DNA of 64,000 nt, from NCBI RefSeq assembly GCF_004217285.1, contig NZ_SHKS01000009.1, positions 1 through 64,000 on the forward strand, written 5' to 3'. The stretch comes from Streptomyces sp. BK239. GTDB lineage: Bacteria; Actinomycetota; Actinomycetes; Streptomycetales; Streptomycetaceae. The notes under the pieces are model-generated. The model saw only the letters and a list, made by a program, of their open reading frames with translations. It did no database searches and was not told the origin of the DNA. Of the stretch, positions 49,474 to 59,728 are shown in pieces. The position numbers and the translations under genes are program-made. Positions within the stretch are counted from its first letter, which is position 1; every line of letters starts with the position of its first letter.

Positions 49474-52400
49474 GTGTCGCCACAGTCCCCCAGTAACTCG
49501 AGCATCTCGACCGACGCAGACCAAGCGGGGAAGAATCCCGCTGCCGCGTTCGGTCCGAACGAGTGGCTCGTCGACGAGATCTATCAGCAGTACCTCCAGG
49601 ACCCGAATTCGGTAGACCGTGCCTGGTGGGACTTCTTCGCCGACTACAAGCCGGGGGCCGCCAGCGCTCCGGCTCCGGCGGGTACTGCGGCCGCGGGGGC
49701 CGCAGGGACCACCACCACGCCCCCGGCCCAGGCCCAGGCTCCCGCCGCCCCGGCTCCCGCGCCGGCCCCGGCCGCCGCGCCGAAGCCCGCCGCCGCCCCG
49801 GCCGCCGCGGCTCCGGCGAAGGCCGCCCCGGCGCCCGCCAAGGCCGCGCCGGCCGCCAAGCCGGCCGCGAAGGCCGCTCCCGCCGACGGGTCCGCCGGTT
49901 CCTCCGAGGGGCCCGAGTACGTGACGCTGCGCGGCCCGTCCGCCGCGGTCGCCAAGAACATGAACGCCTCCCTGGAGCTGCCCACGGCCACGTCCGTGCG
50001 CGCGGTCCCGGTGAAGCTGCTGTTCGACAACCGCATCGTCATCAACAACCACCTCAAGCGCGCCCGGGGCGGGAAGATCTCCTTCACGCACCTGATCGGC
50101 TTCGCGATGGTGCAGGCCATCAAGGCCATGCCGTCGATGAACTGGTCGTTCGGCGAGAAGGACGGCAAGCCGACCCTCGTCAAGCCGCCGCACGTGAACC
50201 TCGGCCTGGCCATCGACCTGGTGAAGCCCAACGGCGACCGCCAGCTCGTCGTGGCCGCCATCAAGAAGGCCGAGACGCTGAACTTCTTCGAGTTCTGGCA
50301 GGCCTACGAGGACATCGTCCGTCGCGCCCGCGACAACAAGCTGACGATGGACGACTTCACCGGCGTCACGGTCTCCCTGACCAACCCCGGCGGCCTCGGC
50401 ACCGTCCACTCCGTGCCGCGCCTGATGCCCGGCCAGTCGGTCATCATGGGCGTCGGCTCCATGGACTACCCCGCGGAGTTCCAGGGCACCTCCCAGGACA
50501 CCCTGAACAAGCTCGGCATCTCGAAGGTCATGACGCTCACGTCGACCTACGACCACCGGGTCATCCAGGGCGCCGCCTCCGGCGAGTTCCTCCGCCAGGT
50601 CGCCAACCTGCTGCTCGGCGAGAGTGGCTTCTACGACGACATCTTCGAGGCCCTGCGCATCCCCTACGAGCCGGTCCGCTGGCTCAAGGACATCGACGCC
50701 AGCCACGACGACGACGTCACCAAGGCCGCCCGCGTCTTCGAGCTGATCCACTCCTACCGGGTCCGCGGCCACGTCATGGCCGACACCGACCCGCTGGAGT
50801 ACCGCCAGCGCAAGCACCCCGACCTGGACATCACCGAGCACGGGCTCACGCTGTGGGACCTGGAGCGCGAGTTCGCGGTCGGCGGCTTCTCGGGCAAGTC
50901 CCTGATGAAGCTGCGCGACATCCTCGGCGTGCTGCGCGACTCGTACTGCCGCACCACCGGCGTCGAGTTCATGCACATCCAGGACCCCAAGCAGCGCAAG
51001 TGGATCCAGGACCGCATCGAGCGCCCGCACTCCAAGCCGGAGCGCGAGGAGCAGCTGCGCATCCTGCGCCGCCTGAACGCCGCGGAAGCCTTCGAGACGT
51101 TCCTGCAGACGAAGTACGTCGGCCAGAAGCGCTTCTCCCTGGAGGGCGGCGAGTCCGTCATCCCGCTGCTGGACGCGGTCATCGACTCGGCCGCCGAGTC
51201 GCGCCTGGACGAGGTCGTCATCGGCATGGCCCACCGCGGCCGCCTGAACGTCCTCGCCAACATCGTCGGCAAGTCGTACGCGCAGATCTTCCGCGAGTTC
51301 GAGGGCAACCTCGACCCGAAGTCGATGCACGGCTCCGGCGACGTGAAGTACCACCTGGGCGCCGAGGGCACCTTCACCGGCCTGGACGGCGAGCAGATCA
51401 AGGTCTCCCTGGTCGCGAACCCCTCCCACCTGGAGGCGGTGGACCCGGTCCTGGAGGGCGTCGCCCGCGCCAAGCAGGACATCATCAACAAGGGCGGCAC
51501 GGACTTCACCGTCCTGCCGGTGGCACTCCACGGCGACGCGGCCTTCGCGGGCCAGGGCGTGGTGGCCGAGACCCTGAACATGTCGCAGCTGCGCGGCTAC
51601 CGCACCGGCGGCACGGTCCACATCGTCATCAACAACCAGGTCGGCTTCACCGCGGCCCCCGAGTCCTCGCGTTCCTCCATGTACGCGACGGACGTGGCCC
51701 GCATGATCGAGGCTCCGATCTTCCACGTGAACGGCGACGACCCGGAGGCCGTGGTCCGCGTCGCGCGGCTGGCCTTCGAGTTCCGCCAGGCGTTCAACAA
51801 GGACGTGGTGATCGACCTCATCTGCTACCGCCGCCGCGGTCACAACGAGTCGGACAACCCGGCCTTCACCCAGCCGCTGATGTACGACCTGATCGACAAG
51901 AAGCGCTCGGTGCGCAAGCTCTACACCGAGTCCCTCATCGGTCGCGGCGACATCACCCTGGAAGAGGCCGAGCAGGCCCTCCAGGACTACCAGGGCCAGC
52001 TGGAGAAGGTCTTCACGGAGGTCCGCGAGGCCACCGCGCAGCCGGTCGCCGGCGACTCCCGCGACGGGCAGGACAACTTCCCGGTCGAGGTGAGCACCGC
52101 CGTCTCCGCCGAGGTCGTCAAGCGGATCGCCGAGTCCCAGGTCAACATCCCCGACCACATCACCGCGCACCCGCGGCTGCTGCCGCAGCTCCAGCGCCGT
52201 GCGTCGATGGTCGAGGACGGCACCATCGACTGGGGCATGGGCGAGACCCTCGCCGTCGGCTCCCTCCTCCTGGAGGGCGTCCCGGTCCGCCTGGCCGGCC
52301 AGGACTCCCAGCGCGGCACGTTCGGCCAGCGCCACGCGGTCATCATCGACCGTGAGAACGGCGAGGAGTTCACGCCGCTGATGTACCTCTCCGAGGACCA

Positions 52401-53274
52401 GGCGCGCCTGAACGTCTACAACTCGCTGCTCTCGGAGTACGCGGCGATGGGCTTCGAGTACGGCTACTCGCTCGCCCGTCCCGACGCGCTCGTGATGTGG
52501 GAGGCGCAGTTCGGCGACTTCGTCAACGGCGCGCAGACGGTCGTGGACGAGTTCATCTCCTCGGCGGAGCAGAAGTGGGGCCAGACCTCCGGCGTCACGC
52601 TGCTGCTCCCGCACGGCTACGAGGGCCAGGGCCCCGACCACTCGTCGGCCCGCCCGGAGCGGTTCCTTCAGCTCTGCGCGCAGAACAACATGACGGTCGC
52701 GATGCCGACCCTGCCGTCGAACTACTTCCACCTCCTGCGGTGGCAGGTGCACAACCCGCACCACAAGCCGCTGGTCGTCTTCACCCCGAAGTCGATGCTG
52801 CGCCTCAAGGCCGCCGCGTCGAAGGCGGAGGAGTTCACCACGGGCCAGTTCCGCCCGGTCATCGGCGACGCGTCGGTGGACCCGGCCGCGGTCCGCAAGG
52901 TCGTCTTCTGCGCCGGCAAGGTGTACTACGACCTGGAGGCCGAGCGTCGGAAGCGCGGTGCGACGGACGTGGCGATCATCCGCATCGAGCGCCTGTACCC
53001 GCTGCCGGGCGCGGAGCTCCAGGCGGAGATCAAGAAGTACCCGAACGCCGAGAAGTACCTGTGGGCCCAGGAGGAGCCGGCCAACCAGGGCGCCTGGCCG
53101 TTCATCGCCCTGAACCTGATCGACCACCTGGACCTGGCCGTCGGCGCGGACGTCCCGCACGGCGAGCGCCTGCGCCGCATCTCGCGCCCGCACGGCTCGT
53201 CCCCGGCGGTCGGCTCGGCCAAGCGGCACCAGGCGGAGCAGGAGCAGCTGGTGCGCGAGGTGTTCGAGGCGTGA
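49474..53274 (+). CDS. kgd: Multifunctional 2-oxoglutarate decarboxylase/dehydrogenase E1-E2 fusion (Kgd/SucA)
   Basis: 1266 residues. GTG 49474 gives the family start (SPQSPSNSSIS); a GTG at 49447 has no ribosome site. After a short E1 entry segment (NEWLVDEIYQQYLQDPNSVD) comes an Ala/Pro linker (about 60-145). Then an E2-type acyltransferase domain with catalytic His in TYDHRVIQGA near 358, followed by the TPP-dependent E1 with GMAHRGRLNVL near 585 and HNESDNPAF near 790. Actinobacteria use this fusion in the 2-oxoglutarate dehydrogenase supercomplex with AceF and Lpd and control it by GarA-type proteins (family knowledge). A perfect terminator follows. Confidence 0.97.
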   Translation: MSPQSPSNSSISTDADQAGKNPAAAFGPNEWLVDEIYQQYLQDPNSVDRAWWDFFADYKPGAASAPAPAGTAAAGAAGTTTTPPAQAQAPAAPAPAPAPAAAPKPAAAPAAAAPAKAAPAPAKAAPAAKPAAKAAPADGSAGSSEGPEYVTLRGPSAAVAKNMNASLELPTATSVRAVPVKLLFDNRIVINNHLKRARGGKISFTHLIGFAMVQAIKAMPSMNWSFGEKDGKPTLVKPPHVNLGLAIDLVKPNGDRQLVVAAIKKAETLNFFEFWQAYEDIVRRARDNKLTMDDFTGVTVSLTNPGGLGTVHSVPRLMPGQSVIMGVGSMDYPAEFQGTSQDTLNKLGISKVMTLTSTYDHRVIQGAASGEFLRQVANLLLGESGFYDDIFEALRIPYEPVRWLKDIDASHDDDVTKAARVFELIHSYRVRGHVMADTDPLEYRQRKHPDLDITEHGLTLWDLEREFAVGGFSGKSLMKLRDILGVLRDSYCRTTGVEFMHIQDPKQRKWIQDRIERPHSKPEREEQLRILRRLNAAEAFETFLQTKYVGQKRFSLEGGESVIPLLDAVIDSAAESRLDEVVIGMAHRGRLNVLANIVGKSYAQIFREFEGNLDPKSMHGSGDVKYHLGAEGTFTGLDGEQIKVSLVANPSHLEAVDPVLEGVARAKQDIINKGGTDFTVLPVALHGDAAFAGQGVVAETLNMSQLRGYRTGGTVHIVINNQVGFTAAPESSRSSMYATDVARMIEAPIFHVNGDDPEAVVRVARLAFEFRQAFNKDVVIDLICYRRRGHNESDNPAFTQPLMYDLIDKKRSVRKLYTESLIGRGDITLEEAEQALQDYQGQLEKVFTEVREATAQPVAGDSRDGQDNFPVEVSTAVSAEVVKRIAESQVNIPDHITAHPRLLPQLQRRASMVEDGTIDWGMGETLAVGSLLLEGVPVRLAGQDSQRGTFGQRHAVIIDRENGEEFTPLMYLSEDQARLNVYNSLLSEYAAMGFEYGYSLARPDALVMWEAQFGDFVNGAQTVVDEFISSAEQKWGQTSGVTLLLPHGYEGQGPDHSSARPERFLQLCAQNNMTVAMPTLPSNYFHLLRWQVHNPHHKPLVVFTPKSMLRLKAAASKAEEFTTGQFRPVIGDASVDPAAVRKVVFCAGKVYYDLEAERRKRGATDVAIIRIERLYPLPGAELQAEIKKYPNAEKYLWAQEEPANQGAWPFIALNLIDHLDLAVGADVPHGERLRRISRPHGSSPAVGSAKRHQAEQEQLVREVFEA

Positions 53275-53300
53275 GCCTCTGAACCCCGCCGTACAGGTCG

Positions 53301-53336
53301 AAGGGCCCGCCCCGGAGTCTTCCGGGGCGGGCCCTT
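53301..53336 (+). terminator. kgd terminator
   Basis: AAGGGCCCGCCCCGGA (53301-53316) pairs perfectly with 53321-53336, loop GTCT. Directly after it a 21-base unit (CGTGCGGGTCCGGAGGCCGCC) occurs twice, at 53340-53360 and 53367-53387. Confidence 0.9.
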
Positions 53337-53460
53337 CGGCGTGCGGGTCCGGAGGCCGCCGCTCGGCGTGCGGGTCCGGAGGCCGCCCTTCGGCCTGCCG
53401 GCGGGGGCCGCCTATCCTTTTGCTGTCCCCTCCCTGCGACCGACACACGGAGCACTCGTC

Positions 53461-53649
53461 ATGTACTTCACCGACCGTGGCATCGAAGAACTCGAGAAGC
53501 GGCGCGGCGAGGAGGAGGTCACCTTCGAGTGGCTCGCCGAGCAGTTGCGGACGTTCGTGGACCTGAACCCCGACTTCGAGGTGCCGGTGGAGCGTCTGGC
53601 GACCTGGCTGGCGCGGCTGGACGACGAGTTCGACGAGGACGACGAGTAG
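53461..53649 (+). CDS. Small acidic DUF6104-like protein
   Basis: 62 residues: MYFTDRGIEELEKRRGEEEV, then FEWLAEQLRTFVDLNPDFE and a very acidic end (DDEFDEDDE). I recall this as a conserved actinobacterial family (DUF6104) found after kgd, with role unknown. All helical, soluble. It has its own terminator at 53696-53719. Confidence 0.8.
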   Translation: MYFTDRGIEELEKRRGEEEVTFEWLAEQLRTFVDLNPDFEVPVERLATWLARLDDEFDEDDE

Positions 53650-53695
53650 GGCCGGTCCGGCGGCCGCCGTCCTCGGTTCGCCGCCGTCCTCGTCC

Positions 53696-53719
53696 AGGGG
53701 CGCCCTTCGGGGCGCCCTT
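53696..53719 (+). terminator. Terminator after the small acidic protein gene
   Basis: AGGGGCGCCC (53696-53705), loop TTCG, GGGCGCCCTT (53710-53719), followed by TT: a classic intrinsic terminator. Confidence 0.85.
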
Positions 53720-53729
53720 TTCGTGTGTC

Positions 53730-53778
53730 TTGACTTTCCGTGACCGCGATATATCGTGTTTGATGGGAGACGCGATAT
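53730..53778 (+). promoter_or_regulatory. Promoter and palindromic operator of the DUF4097-PadR operon
   Basis: TTGACT (53730-53735), 16-base spacer, TATCGT (53752-53757). CGATATATCG (53747-53756) is a perfect palindrome overlapping the -10, and the half CGCGATAT at 53745 recurs at 53771-53778. The downstream PadR protein is the obvious candidate to bind it. Confidence 0.6.
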
Positions 53779-53819
53779 GGCGTGTCACCCGCCTCTGTCC
53801 CACGCCTGGGAGGTCTGCC

Positions 53820-54818
53820 ATGTCCGAGTGGTCCGTCGCCGAGCCGCGCAAGCTCGCCTTCGACGAGCCGGTCAGCGAGCTGCACGTACGCGTGGTCAAC
53901 GGCACGGTGAACGTCGTGGGCACGGACGACGGCGGTCCGGCACGCCTGGAGGTGTCGCACATCGAGGGACCGCCTCTGGTGGTGGCGCATCGCGACGGCA
54001 TTCTGACCGTGGCCTACGAGGACCTGCCCTGGAAGGGGTTCCTCAAGTGGCTCGACCGCAAGGGGTGGCGCCGCAGCGCCGTCGTCTCGCTCGCCGTGCC
54101 GGCGGGCACGCGCGTGGAGGTGGGCGCGGTGAGCGCCGGGGCGGTCGTCTCCGGGATCGACGGACGCACCGAGGTGAGGGGCGTCTCCGGGGACACCACG
54201 CTGGTGCGGCTGACCGGGCCGGTGCGCGCGGACACCGTCTCCGGGAACGTGGAGGCCCAGGCCCTCACCGGCGATCTGCGCTTCAACTCGGTCTCCGGGG
54301 ACCTGACCGTCGTGGAGGCGGGCTCCTCGGTGAAGGCCGACTCGGTGAGCGGGTCGATGATCGTCGACCTCGATCCCGCGAGCCGCCCCACCCACATCGG
54401 CCTGACCAGCGTCTCGGGTGAGATCGCGATCCGGCTGCCCCACCCGGCGGACGCCGAGGTCGAGGCGAACACGGCGAGCGGCACGGTGTCCAACGCCTTC
54501 GAGGACCTGCGCGTCAGCGGCCAGTGGGGCGCCAAGCGGATCACCGGCCGGCTCGGCGCGGGCAGCGGCAGGCTGAAGGCGACGACGGTCTCCGGCTCGA
54601 TCGCCCTGTTGCGCCGCCCGGCGGCCGAGGAGGACGGCCCCTGGGAGGCGGAGGAGGGCTCCGGGAGGGCGGAGGGGCCCGCCGCAGGGTCGCCCGACGG
54701 CTCCGGGCCCCGCACAGGGCACAATGCGACTTCCGGCCCGGGTGACGCGCCCTCGCCCCCCTCGGACGACTCCTTGGACGCCCCGGCCGACAGCACGACC
54801 GACAAGAAGGTGCTCTGA
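53820..54818 (+). CDS. DUF4097 beta-helix-like protein
   Basis: 332 residues, ATG 53820 after GGGAGG. The core is a series of short strands of the DUF4097 type with recurring SG turns: VSAGAVVSGIDGRTEVRGVSG, VSGNVEAQALTG, SVSGDLTV, SVSGSMIV, SVSGEIAI, ASGTVSNA and VSGSIALL. This gives a right-handed parallel beta structure of about seven turns. The last 90 residues are disordered Gly/Pro/Ser/Glu. No signal peptide, so cytoplasmic. Co-transcribed with the PadR gene 1 base downstream. The pairing with PadR is common in actinobacteria, function unknown. Confidence 0.88.
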   Translation: MSEWSVAEPRKLAFDEPVSELHVRVVNGTVNVVGTDDGGPARLEVSHIEGPPLVVAHRDGILTVAYEDLPWKGFLKWLDRKGWRRSAVVSLAVPAGTRVEVGAVSAGAVVSGIDGRTEVRGVSGDTTLVRLTGPVRADTVSGNVEAQALTGDLRFNSVSGDLTVVEAGSSVKADSVSGSMIVDLDPASRPTHIGLTSVSGEIAIRLPHPADAEVEANTASGTVSNAFEDLRVSGQWGAKRITGRLGAGSGRLKATTVSGSIALLRRPAAEEDGPWEAEEGSGRAEGPAAGSPDGSGPRTGHNATSGPGDAPSPPSDDSLDAPADSTTDKKVL

Positions 54819-54819
54819 C

Positions 54820-55854
54820 ATGCCCCCCGTCTTCGCCCACGGCCGCCTCCGCCTCTACCTGCTGAAGCTTCTGGACGAGGCCCCGCGCCACGGCTACGAG
54901 GTGATCCGCCTCCTGGAGGAACGCTTCCAGGGGCTGTACGCGCCGTCGGCGGGCACCGTCTACCCCCGGCTGGCCAAGCTGGAGGCCGAGGGCCTGGTCA
55001 CCCACACCACCGAGGGCGGCCGCAAGGTGTACGCCATCACGGACGCCGGGCGGGCCGAGCTGGCCGACCGCAGCGGTGAGCTGGCCGACCTGGAGATGGA
55101 GATCCGCGAGTCCGTCGCGGAGCTCGCCGCGGAGATCCGCGCCGATGTGCGCGGCGCCGCGGGCGATCTGCGGCGCGAGATGCGGGCGGCGGCCACCGAG
55201 GCCCGGCGCGACCCCACGGCCGGCGGGGACGCGCACGCGTACCCGGGCGACAACGAGTCGTGGCGGGCCGCCAAGGAGGAGATGCGCCGGGCCAAGCAGG
55301 AGTGGAAGGAACAGGCCCGCCGCGCCAAGGACGAGAGCCGCCGGGCCCGCGAGGAGGCCCAGCGGGCCCAACGGCAGGCCAAAGAGGCCCAGGACAAGGC
55401 CCGCGCCCAGGCCCAGGAGGAGGTGCAGCGCATAGCGCGGCGCGTCCAGGAGCAGGTCCAGAGCCATTTCGCCCGGGGCGACTGGCCGACGGGCGTGCGG
55501 GAGGGCCTGACCGAACTGGCCAAGGAGTTCGGCGAGTTCGGCAAGGACTACGGCAGGGAGTTCGGGCGCGACTTCGGCTTCGGCCGCGCCGGCAAGGAGA
55601 CCGCGACCGCGCCTCCGGCGTACTCGCAGACGCCGGAGGACTTCCCGGCCGAGTACGAGCCGGCCTGGGCTCACGAGGAGGCCGGCGGCGACCCGGTCCG
55701 CGACCTGGAGCGCCTGCTGGACCGCTTCCGCGACGACATCCGCGACGCGGCCCGTGACAACGGTGTGACCCCCGACCAGCTCCGGCTGACCCGCCGCCAC
55801 CTGTCGGCGGCGGCGGCCCACATCGGCGCCGCTCTCAGGAGCCCGAAGCCCTGA
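54820..55854 (+). CDS. PadR-family regulator with long charged coiled coil
   Basis: 344 residues. Residues 1-90 are the PadR winged helix (LLKLLDEAPRHGYEVIRLLE, then SAGTVYPRLAKLEAEGLV and GRKVYAITDAGRAEL). Most PadR proteins end by residue 110-190. Here a helical stretch rich in Glu, Arg, Lys and Ala (about 150-230) and a Phe/Gly-rich segment (EFGEFGKDYGREFGRDFGFG) follow, then a helical C-terminus. Likely binds the palindrome at 53745-53778 upstream of its own operon. The extension may mediate oligomerisation or sense the DUF4097 partner. Confidence 0.9.
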   Translation: MPPVFAHGRLRLYLLKLLDEAPRHGYEVIRLLEERFQGLYAPSAGTVYPRLAKLEAEGLVTHTTEGGRKVYAITDAGRAELADRSGELADLEMEIRESVAELAAEIRADVRGAAGDLRREMRAAATEARRDPTAGGDAHAYPGDNESWRAAKEEMRRAKQEWKEQARRAKDESRRAREEAQRAQRQAKEAQDKARAQAQEEVQRIARRVQEQVQSHFARGDWPTGVREGLTELAKEFGEFGKDYGREFGRDFGFGRAGKETATAPPAYSQTPEDFPAEYEPAWAHEEAGGDPVRDLERLLDRFRDDIRDAARDNGVTPDQLRLTRRHLSAAAAHIGAALRSPKP

Positions 55855-55886
55855 GTGCCGGCGGTCGAGGAGACGGCGGCGGCCGT

Positions 55887-56459
55887 TCAGCCCGCCTGGG
55901 CCTGGTTCTCGCCGTAGAGGACCCGGGTCAGGGCCGCGTGGGTGACGCCGTGGTCGGCGAGGGTCTCGGCGGGCGGGCCGGGGCGGGCGGTGAGGGCGAG
56001 CAGCAGGTGCTCGTCGCCGATGTGCCGGTCGCGGTGGGCCAGGGCGATGCGCAGGGACTGCTCCAGGACGTCCTTGCCGTCGCGGCCGAAGCGGGGACGC
56101 CCGCTCCGGCCGACGCCTGAACCGCCCCGGCGCCCACCGGCCATCGCTCCGACGCCGTGGGCCTCCTCCACCCGGGAGACGATCTCCGCGACGTCGATGC
56201 CGAGGCCGGCGAGGGCGTCGGCGTCGGCCCGGGAGAGGCCCGCCCTGCGCCGCGCCTCCTCCAGCGCCAGCCGTACGGACCGCCGACGCTCCTCCGTCAG
56301 CCCCAGAGCGGTCAGTGCGAACGATCCCCGGCTCGCCGTCCGGTCCAGCAGAGCGAGCAGCAGATGCTCGGCGCCCACCGTCCGAACGCCCGAGCCCTGG
56401 CACTGCTCGACGGCGTCCCGTACGACGTCCCGGGCGTCCTTCGTGAACCGTTCGAACAT
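55887..56459 (-). CDS. Clp N-terminal domain protein (stand-alone)
   Basis: 190 residues made of Clp N repeats: MFERFTKDARDVVRDAVEQCQ, HLLLALLDRTASRG, and a second half with SLRIALAHRDRHIGDEHLLLAL. No AAA+ module, so it is not a protease subunit but a possible adaptor or inhibitor. Its ATG shares one base with the stop of the HTH gene upstream (TGATG), with GGGAGG as ribosome site. Between the repeats lies a Gly/Arg linker. Such stand-alone ClpN proteins are common in Streptomyces. Confidence 0.88.
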   Translation of the reverse strand: MFERFTKDARDVVRDAVEQCQGSGVRTVGAEHLLLALLDRTASRGSFALTALGLTEERRRSVRLALEEARRRAGLSRADADALAGLGIDVAEIVSRVEEAHGVGAMAGGRRGGSGVGRSGRPRFGRDGKDVLEQSLRIALAHRDRHIGDEHLLLALTARPGPPAETLADHGVTHAALTRVLYGENQAQAG

Positions 56460-56668
56460 CACTGCCTCCCGTGCTTCTTGTGGACGGCTTGCCTGCTGAT
56501 GCCGAGTTCCGCCGCGATCTCCTGCCACGACCAGCCCTGGTGACGGGCGCTGCGCACCTGCACCGCCTCCAGCTGCTCCAGCAGCCTGCGCAGGGCGGCG
56601 ACGGCGCGCAGTCCGACCCGGGGATCGCGGTCGCCGGCGCGTGCGGCGAGATCCGTTGCTTCGGTCAT
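56459..56668 (-). CDS. Small helix-turn-helix protein coupled to the ClpN gene
   Basis: 69 residues. The C-terminal half is a helix-turn-helix (WSWQEIAAELGISRQAVHKKHG), the N-terminal half helical (LRAVAALRRLLEQLEAVQV). The mRNA start predicted from TTGACG/TAAGTT falls on the ATG, so translation is probably leaderless. Two identical-type palindromes span that promoter (56672-56714), and this protein is the natural candidate to bind them and repress itself and the ClpN gene. Confidence 0.85.
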   Translation of the reverse strand: MTEATDLAARAGDRDPRVGLRAVAALRRLLEQLEAVQVRSARHQGWSWQEIAAELGISRQAVHKKHGRQ

Positions 56669-56671
56669 GCC

Positions 56672-56714
56672 GTCAACTTACGTTGACACGAGTGGGACGT
56701 CAACCATGGTTGAC
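56672..56714 (-). promoter_or_regulatory. Promoter with two tandem GTCAAC-N4-GTTGAC operators
   Basis: Palindromes at 56672-56687 (spacer TTAC) and 56699-56714 (GTCAACCATGGTTGAC), centres 27 bp apart. On the minus strand TTGACG (56703-56698), a 17-base spacer and TAAGTT (56680-56675) form a good promoter, so each operator covers one promoter box. Transcription would start at about 56668, the A of the ATG. Confidence 0.75.
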
Positions 56715-56738
56715 AGACGAGGGGCACTTCGGTCCGGG

Positions 56739-57704
56739 TCAGGAGTGCGTCAGGACGACCTTCCCGAACAGGTCGCCTGAGGCCAGGCGTTCGAAGCCCT
56801 CGCGAGCTCGGTCGAGGGGGAGGACCTCGTCGATGACGGGGCGGACGCCGGTCGCGGCGCAGAAGGCGAGCAGGTCCTCCAGTTCCTCCTTGGTGCCCAT
56901 CGTGGAGCCGACGACCTTGAGTTCCAGGAAGAAGATCCGGGTCAGCTCGGCGTGCGAGGGCCGGTCCCCGCTCGTCGCGCCCGAGATCACGAGCGTGCCG
57001 CCGGGCCGCAGGGACTTCACCGAGTGGGACCAGGTGGCCGCGCCGACGGTCTCGATGACGGCGTCCACCCGCTGCGGCAGCCGTGCGCCCGGCTCCAGCG
57101 CCTCGACGGCGCCCAGCTCCAGCGCACGCTTGCGCTTGGCCTCGTCCCGGCTGGTCGCGAAGACGCGCAGCCCGGCGGCCCGGCCGAGCACGATGGCGGC
57201 GGTGGCGACCCCGCCGCCGGCCCCCTGGACGAGCACGGAGTCACCGGGCCGTACGCCGGCGTTGGTGAAGAGCATGCGGTAGGCCGTCAGCCAGGCCGTG
57301 GGCAGACAGGCGGCCTCCTCGAAGGAGAGCCCCTTCGGCTTGGGCAGGACGTTCCAGGTCGGCACCGCGACCTGCTCGGCGAAGGTGCCCTGATAGCGCT
57401 CGGTGAGGATGGAGCGGGGCTCGTCCGGTCCGACGCCGTGCCCGGTCTGCCCGATCACGGAGTGCAGGACGACCTCGTTGCCGTCCTCGTCGACGCCGGC
57501 GGCGTCGCACCCGAGGATCATCGGCAGTTTGTCCTCGGCGAGGCCCACCCCGCGCAGGGACCACAGGTCGTGGTGGTTGAGGGAGGCGGCGCGGACGTTG
57601 ACGGTGCTCCAGCCGGGCCGGCGCTCGGGGGCGGGGCGCTCCCCCGACTCCAGTCCGTTCAGCGGCTGGTCACGATCGATGCGAGCGGCGTAGACGGCGA
57701 ACAT
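56739..57704 (-). CDS. Zinc-free quinone oxidoreductase/MDR-family reductase
   Basis: 321 residues, ATG 57704 (MFAVYAARIDRD). MDR fold: N-terminal GroES-like domain with ASLNHHDLWSLRG and ILGCDAAGV, then the nucleotide domain with VLVQGAGGGVATAAIVLGRA. The Cys/His/Glu zinc set of alcohol dehydrogenases is not evident. FATSRDEAKRKRALELGA suggests NADPH (Ser and Arg after the second strand). It probably reduces quinones or enals; the substrate is not determinable. Confidence 0.85.
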   Translation of the reverse strand: MFAVYAARIDRDQPLNGLESGERPAPERRPGWSTVNVRAASLNHHDLWSLRGVGLAEDKLPMILGCDAAGVDEDGNEVVLHSVIGQTGHGVGPDEPRSILTERYQGTFAEQVAVPTWNVLPKPKGLSFEEAACLPTAWLTAYRMLFTNAGVRPGDSVLVQGAGGGVATAAIVLGRAAGLRVFATSRDEAKRKRALELGAVEALEPGARLPQRVDAVIETVGAATWSHSVKSLRPGGTLVISGATSGDRPSHAELTRIFFLELKVVGSTMGTKEELEDLLAFCAATGVRPVIDEVLPLDRAREGFERLASGDLFGKVVLTHS

Positions 57705-57800
57705 GCAGCCGACGATAGGGTCCGCGCCCGGCGGGCGAAACCGGGCGCCGCTGTGAGACATGCCCTCTTGCCAACCGGCCCGGCGAGGGGCGCACACAGC

Positions 57801-57834
57801 CGGACGGCCCCGCCCGTGCGGGCGGGGCCGTCCG
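57801..57834 (-). terminator. Terminator of the malic enzyme gene
   Basis: 15-bp perfect stem, CGGACGGCCCCGCCC (57801-57815) with 57820-57834, loop GTGC, 12 bases past the malic enzyme stop. Confidence 0.9.
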
Positions 57835-57845
57835 TCAAAGCCGCG

Positions 57846-59078
<1,233 letters not shown>

Positions 59079-59728
59079 TGTGTCTTACCCCTTAGGTGTA
59101 CATGGATGAGGGTGGCCACTCCTGGTTGAGAAGTGGGCGGGCATCGCGCAGATCCCAGGCGGTGATACGTACGGGCCTGCGCGTCGGGCACGCCGCACAC
59201 GCGCCCTGAGCCCCGGATGAGGGGTGTGAAGAACCTTCTTACCGGACGGACGCGCCCCAGGACGAGTCCAATCCGTGCAAGGTCACATGCCGCATCTTGC
59301 AGGAGTCCCACAGCCCCCGCACGTCACAGCGCCAACCGCACGCCGCCGACCGCTCCGGAGGGCCCTCGGTGATCATCTCAGTGACATGGCTCTCACGCCG
59401 GAACACGAGGGCGAGGACCGGACGAACTCTTGACACGCACTCAAGTCGACGTACACGCCGTATCTCCGGCGACCGCATCGTGAGATGAACCGAAGATCTT
59501 TCGGCCGGAGGAATAGATTCCAGGAGAAGGTGCGGCCCAGCGCGGCCGTGATGTACCGGACTGATGCGGTTCGGGGGTCGCCCGTTATCCGATTTTGACA
59601 TGGCTGCCCCCTCGAATGGCGTAGTCCGAATGGCAAGATGCGGTAATCACACGAGGTCGCGACACCCGAAGGTGTGTGTTCTCGTCGACCCATCGGCATC
59701 TCCATTCCATCCGCCGGAGGCACTCACC
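59079..59728. other. 650-base regulatory gap between malic enzyme and ABC operon
   Basis: Divergent promoters must lie here. Visible elements: CCGAA-N5-TTCGG at 59490-59504, and a TTGACA at 59595-59600 about 130 bases before the ABC start, with no convincing -10. Several open frames cross it without codon bias, and I see no gene. Confidence 0.55.

Noticed and set aside
53340..53387. 21-bp unit repeated at a 27-bp spacing after the kgd terminator
   Set aside because: Only two copies; probably local duplication of spacer DNA, noted in the terminator entry but not treated as a functional element.
49369..53448. 1359-codon frame antisense to kgd
   Set aside because: Shadow of kgd third-position bias; composition is Val/Leu/Arg/Gly with no recognisable fold.
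59239..59601. 120-codon minus frame in the malic enzyme/ABC gap
   Set aside because: No codon bias, no ribosome site and no family; treated as intergenic.
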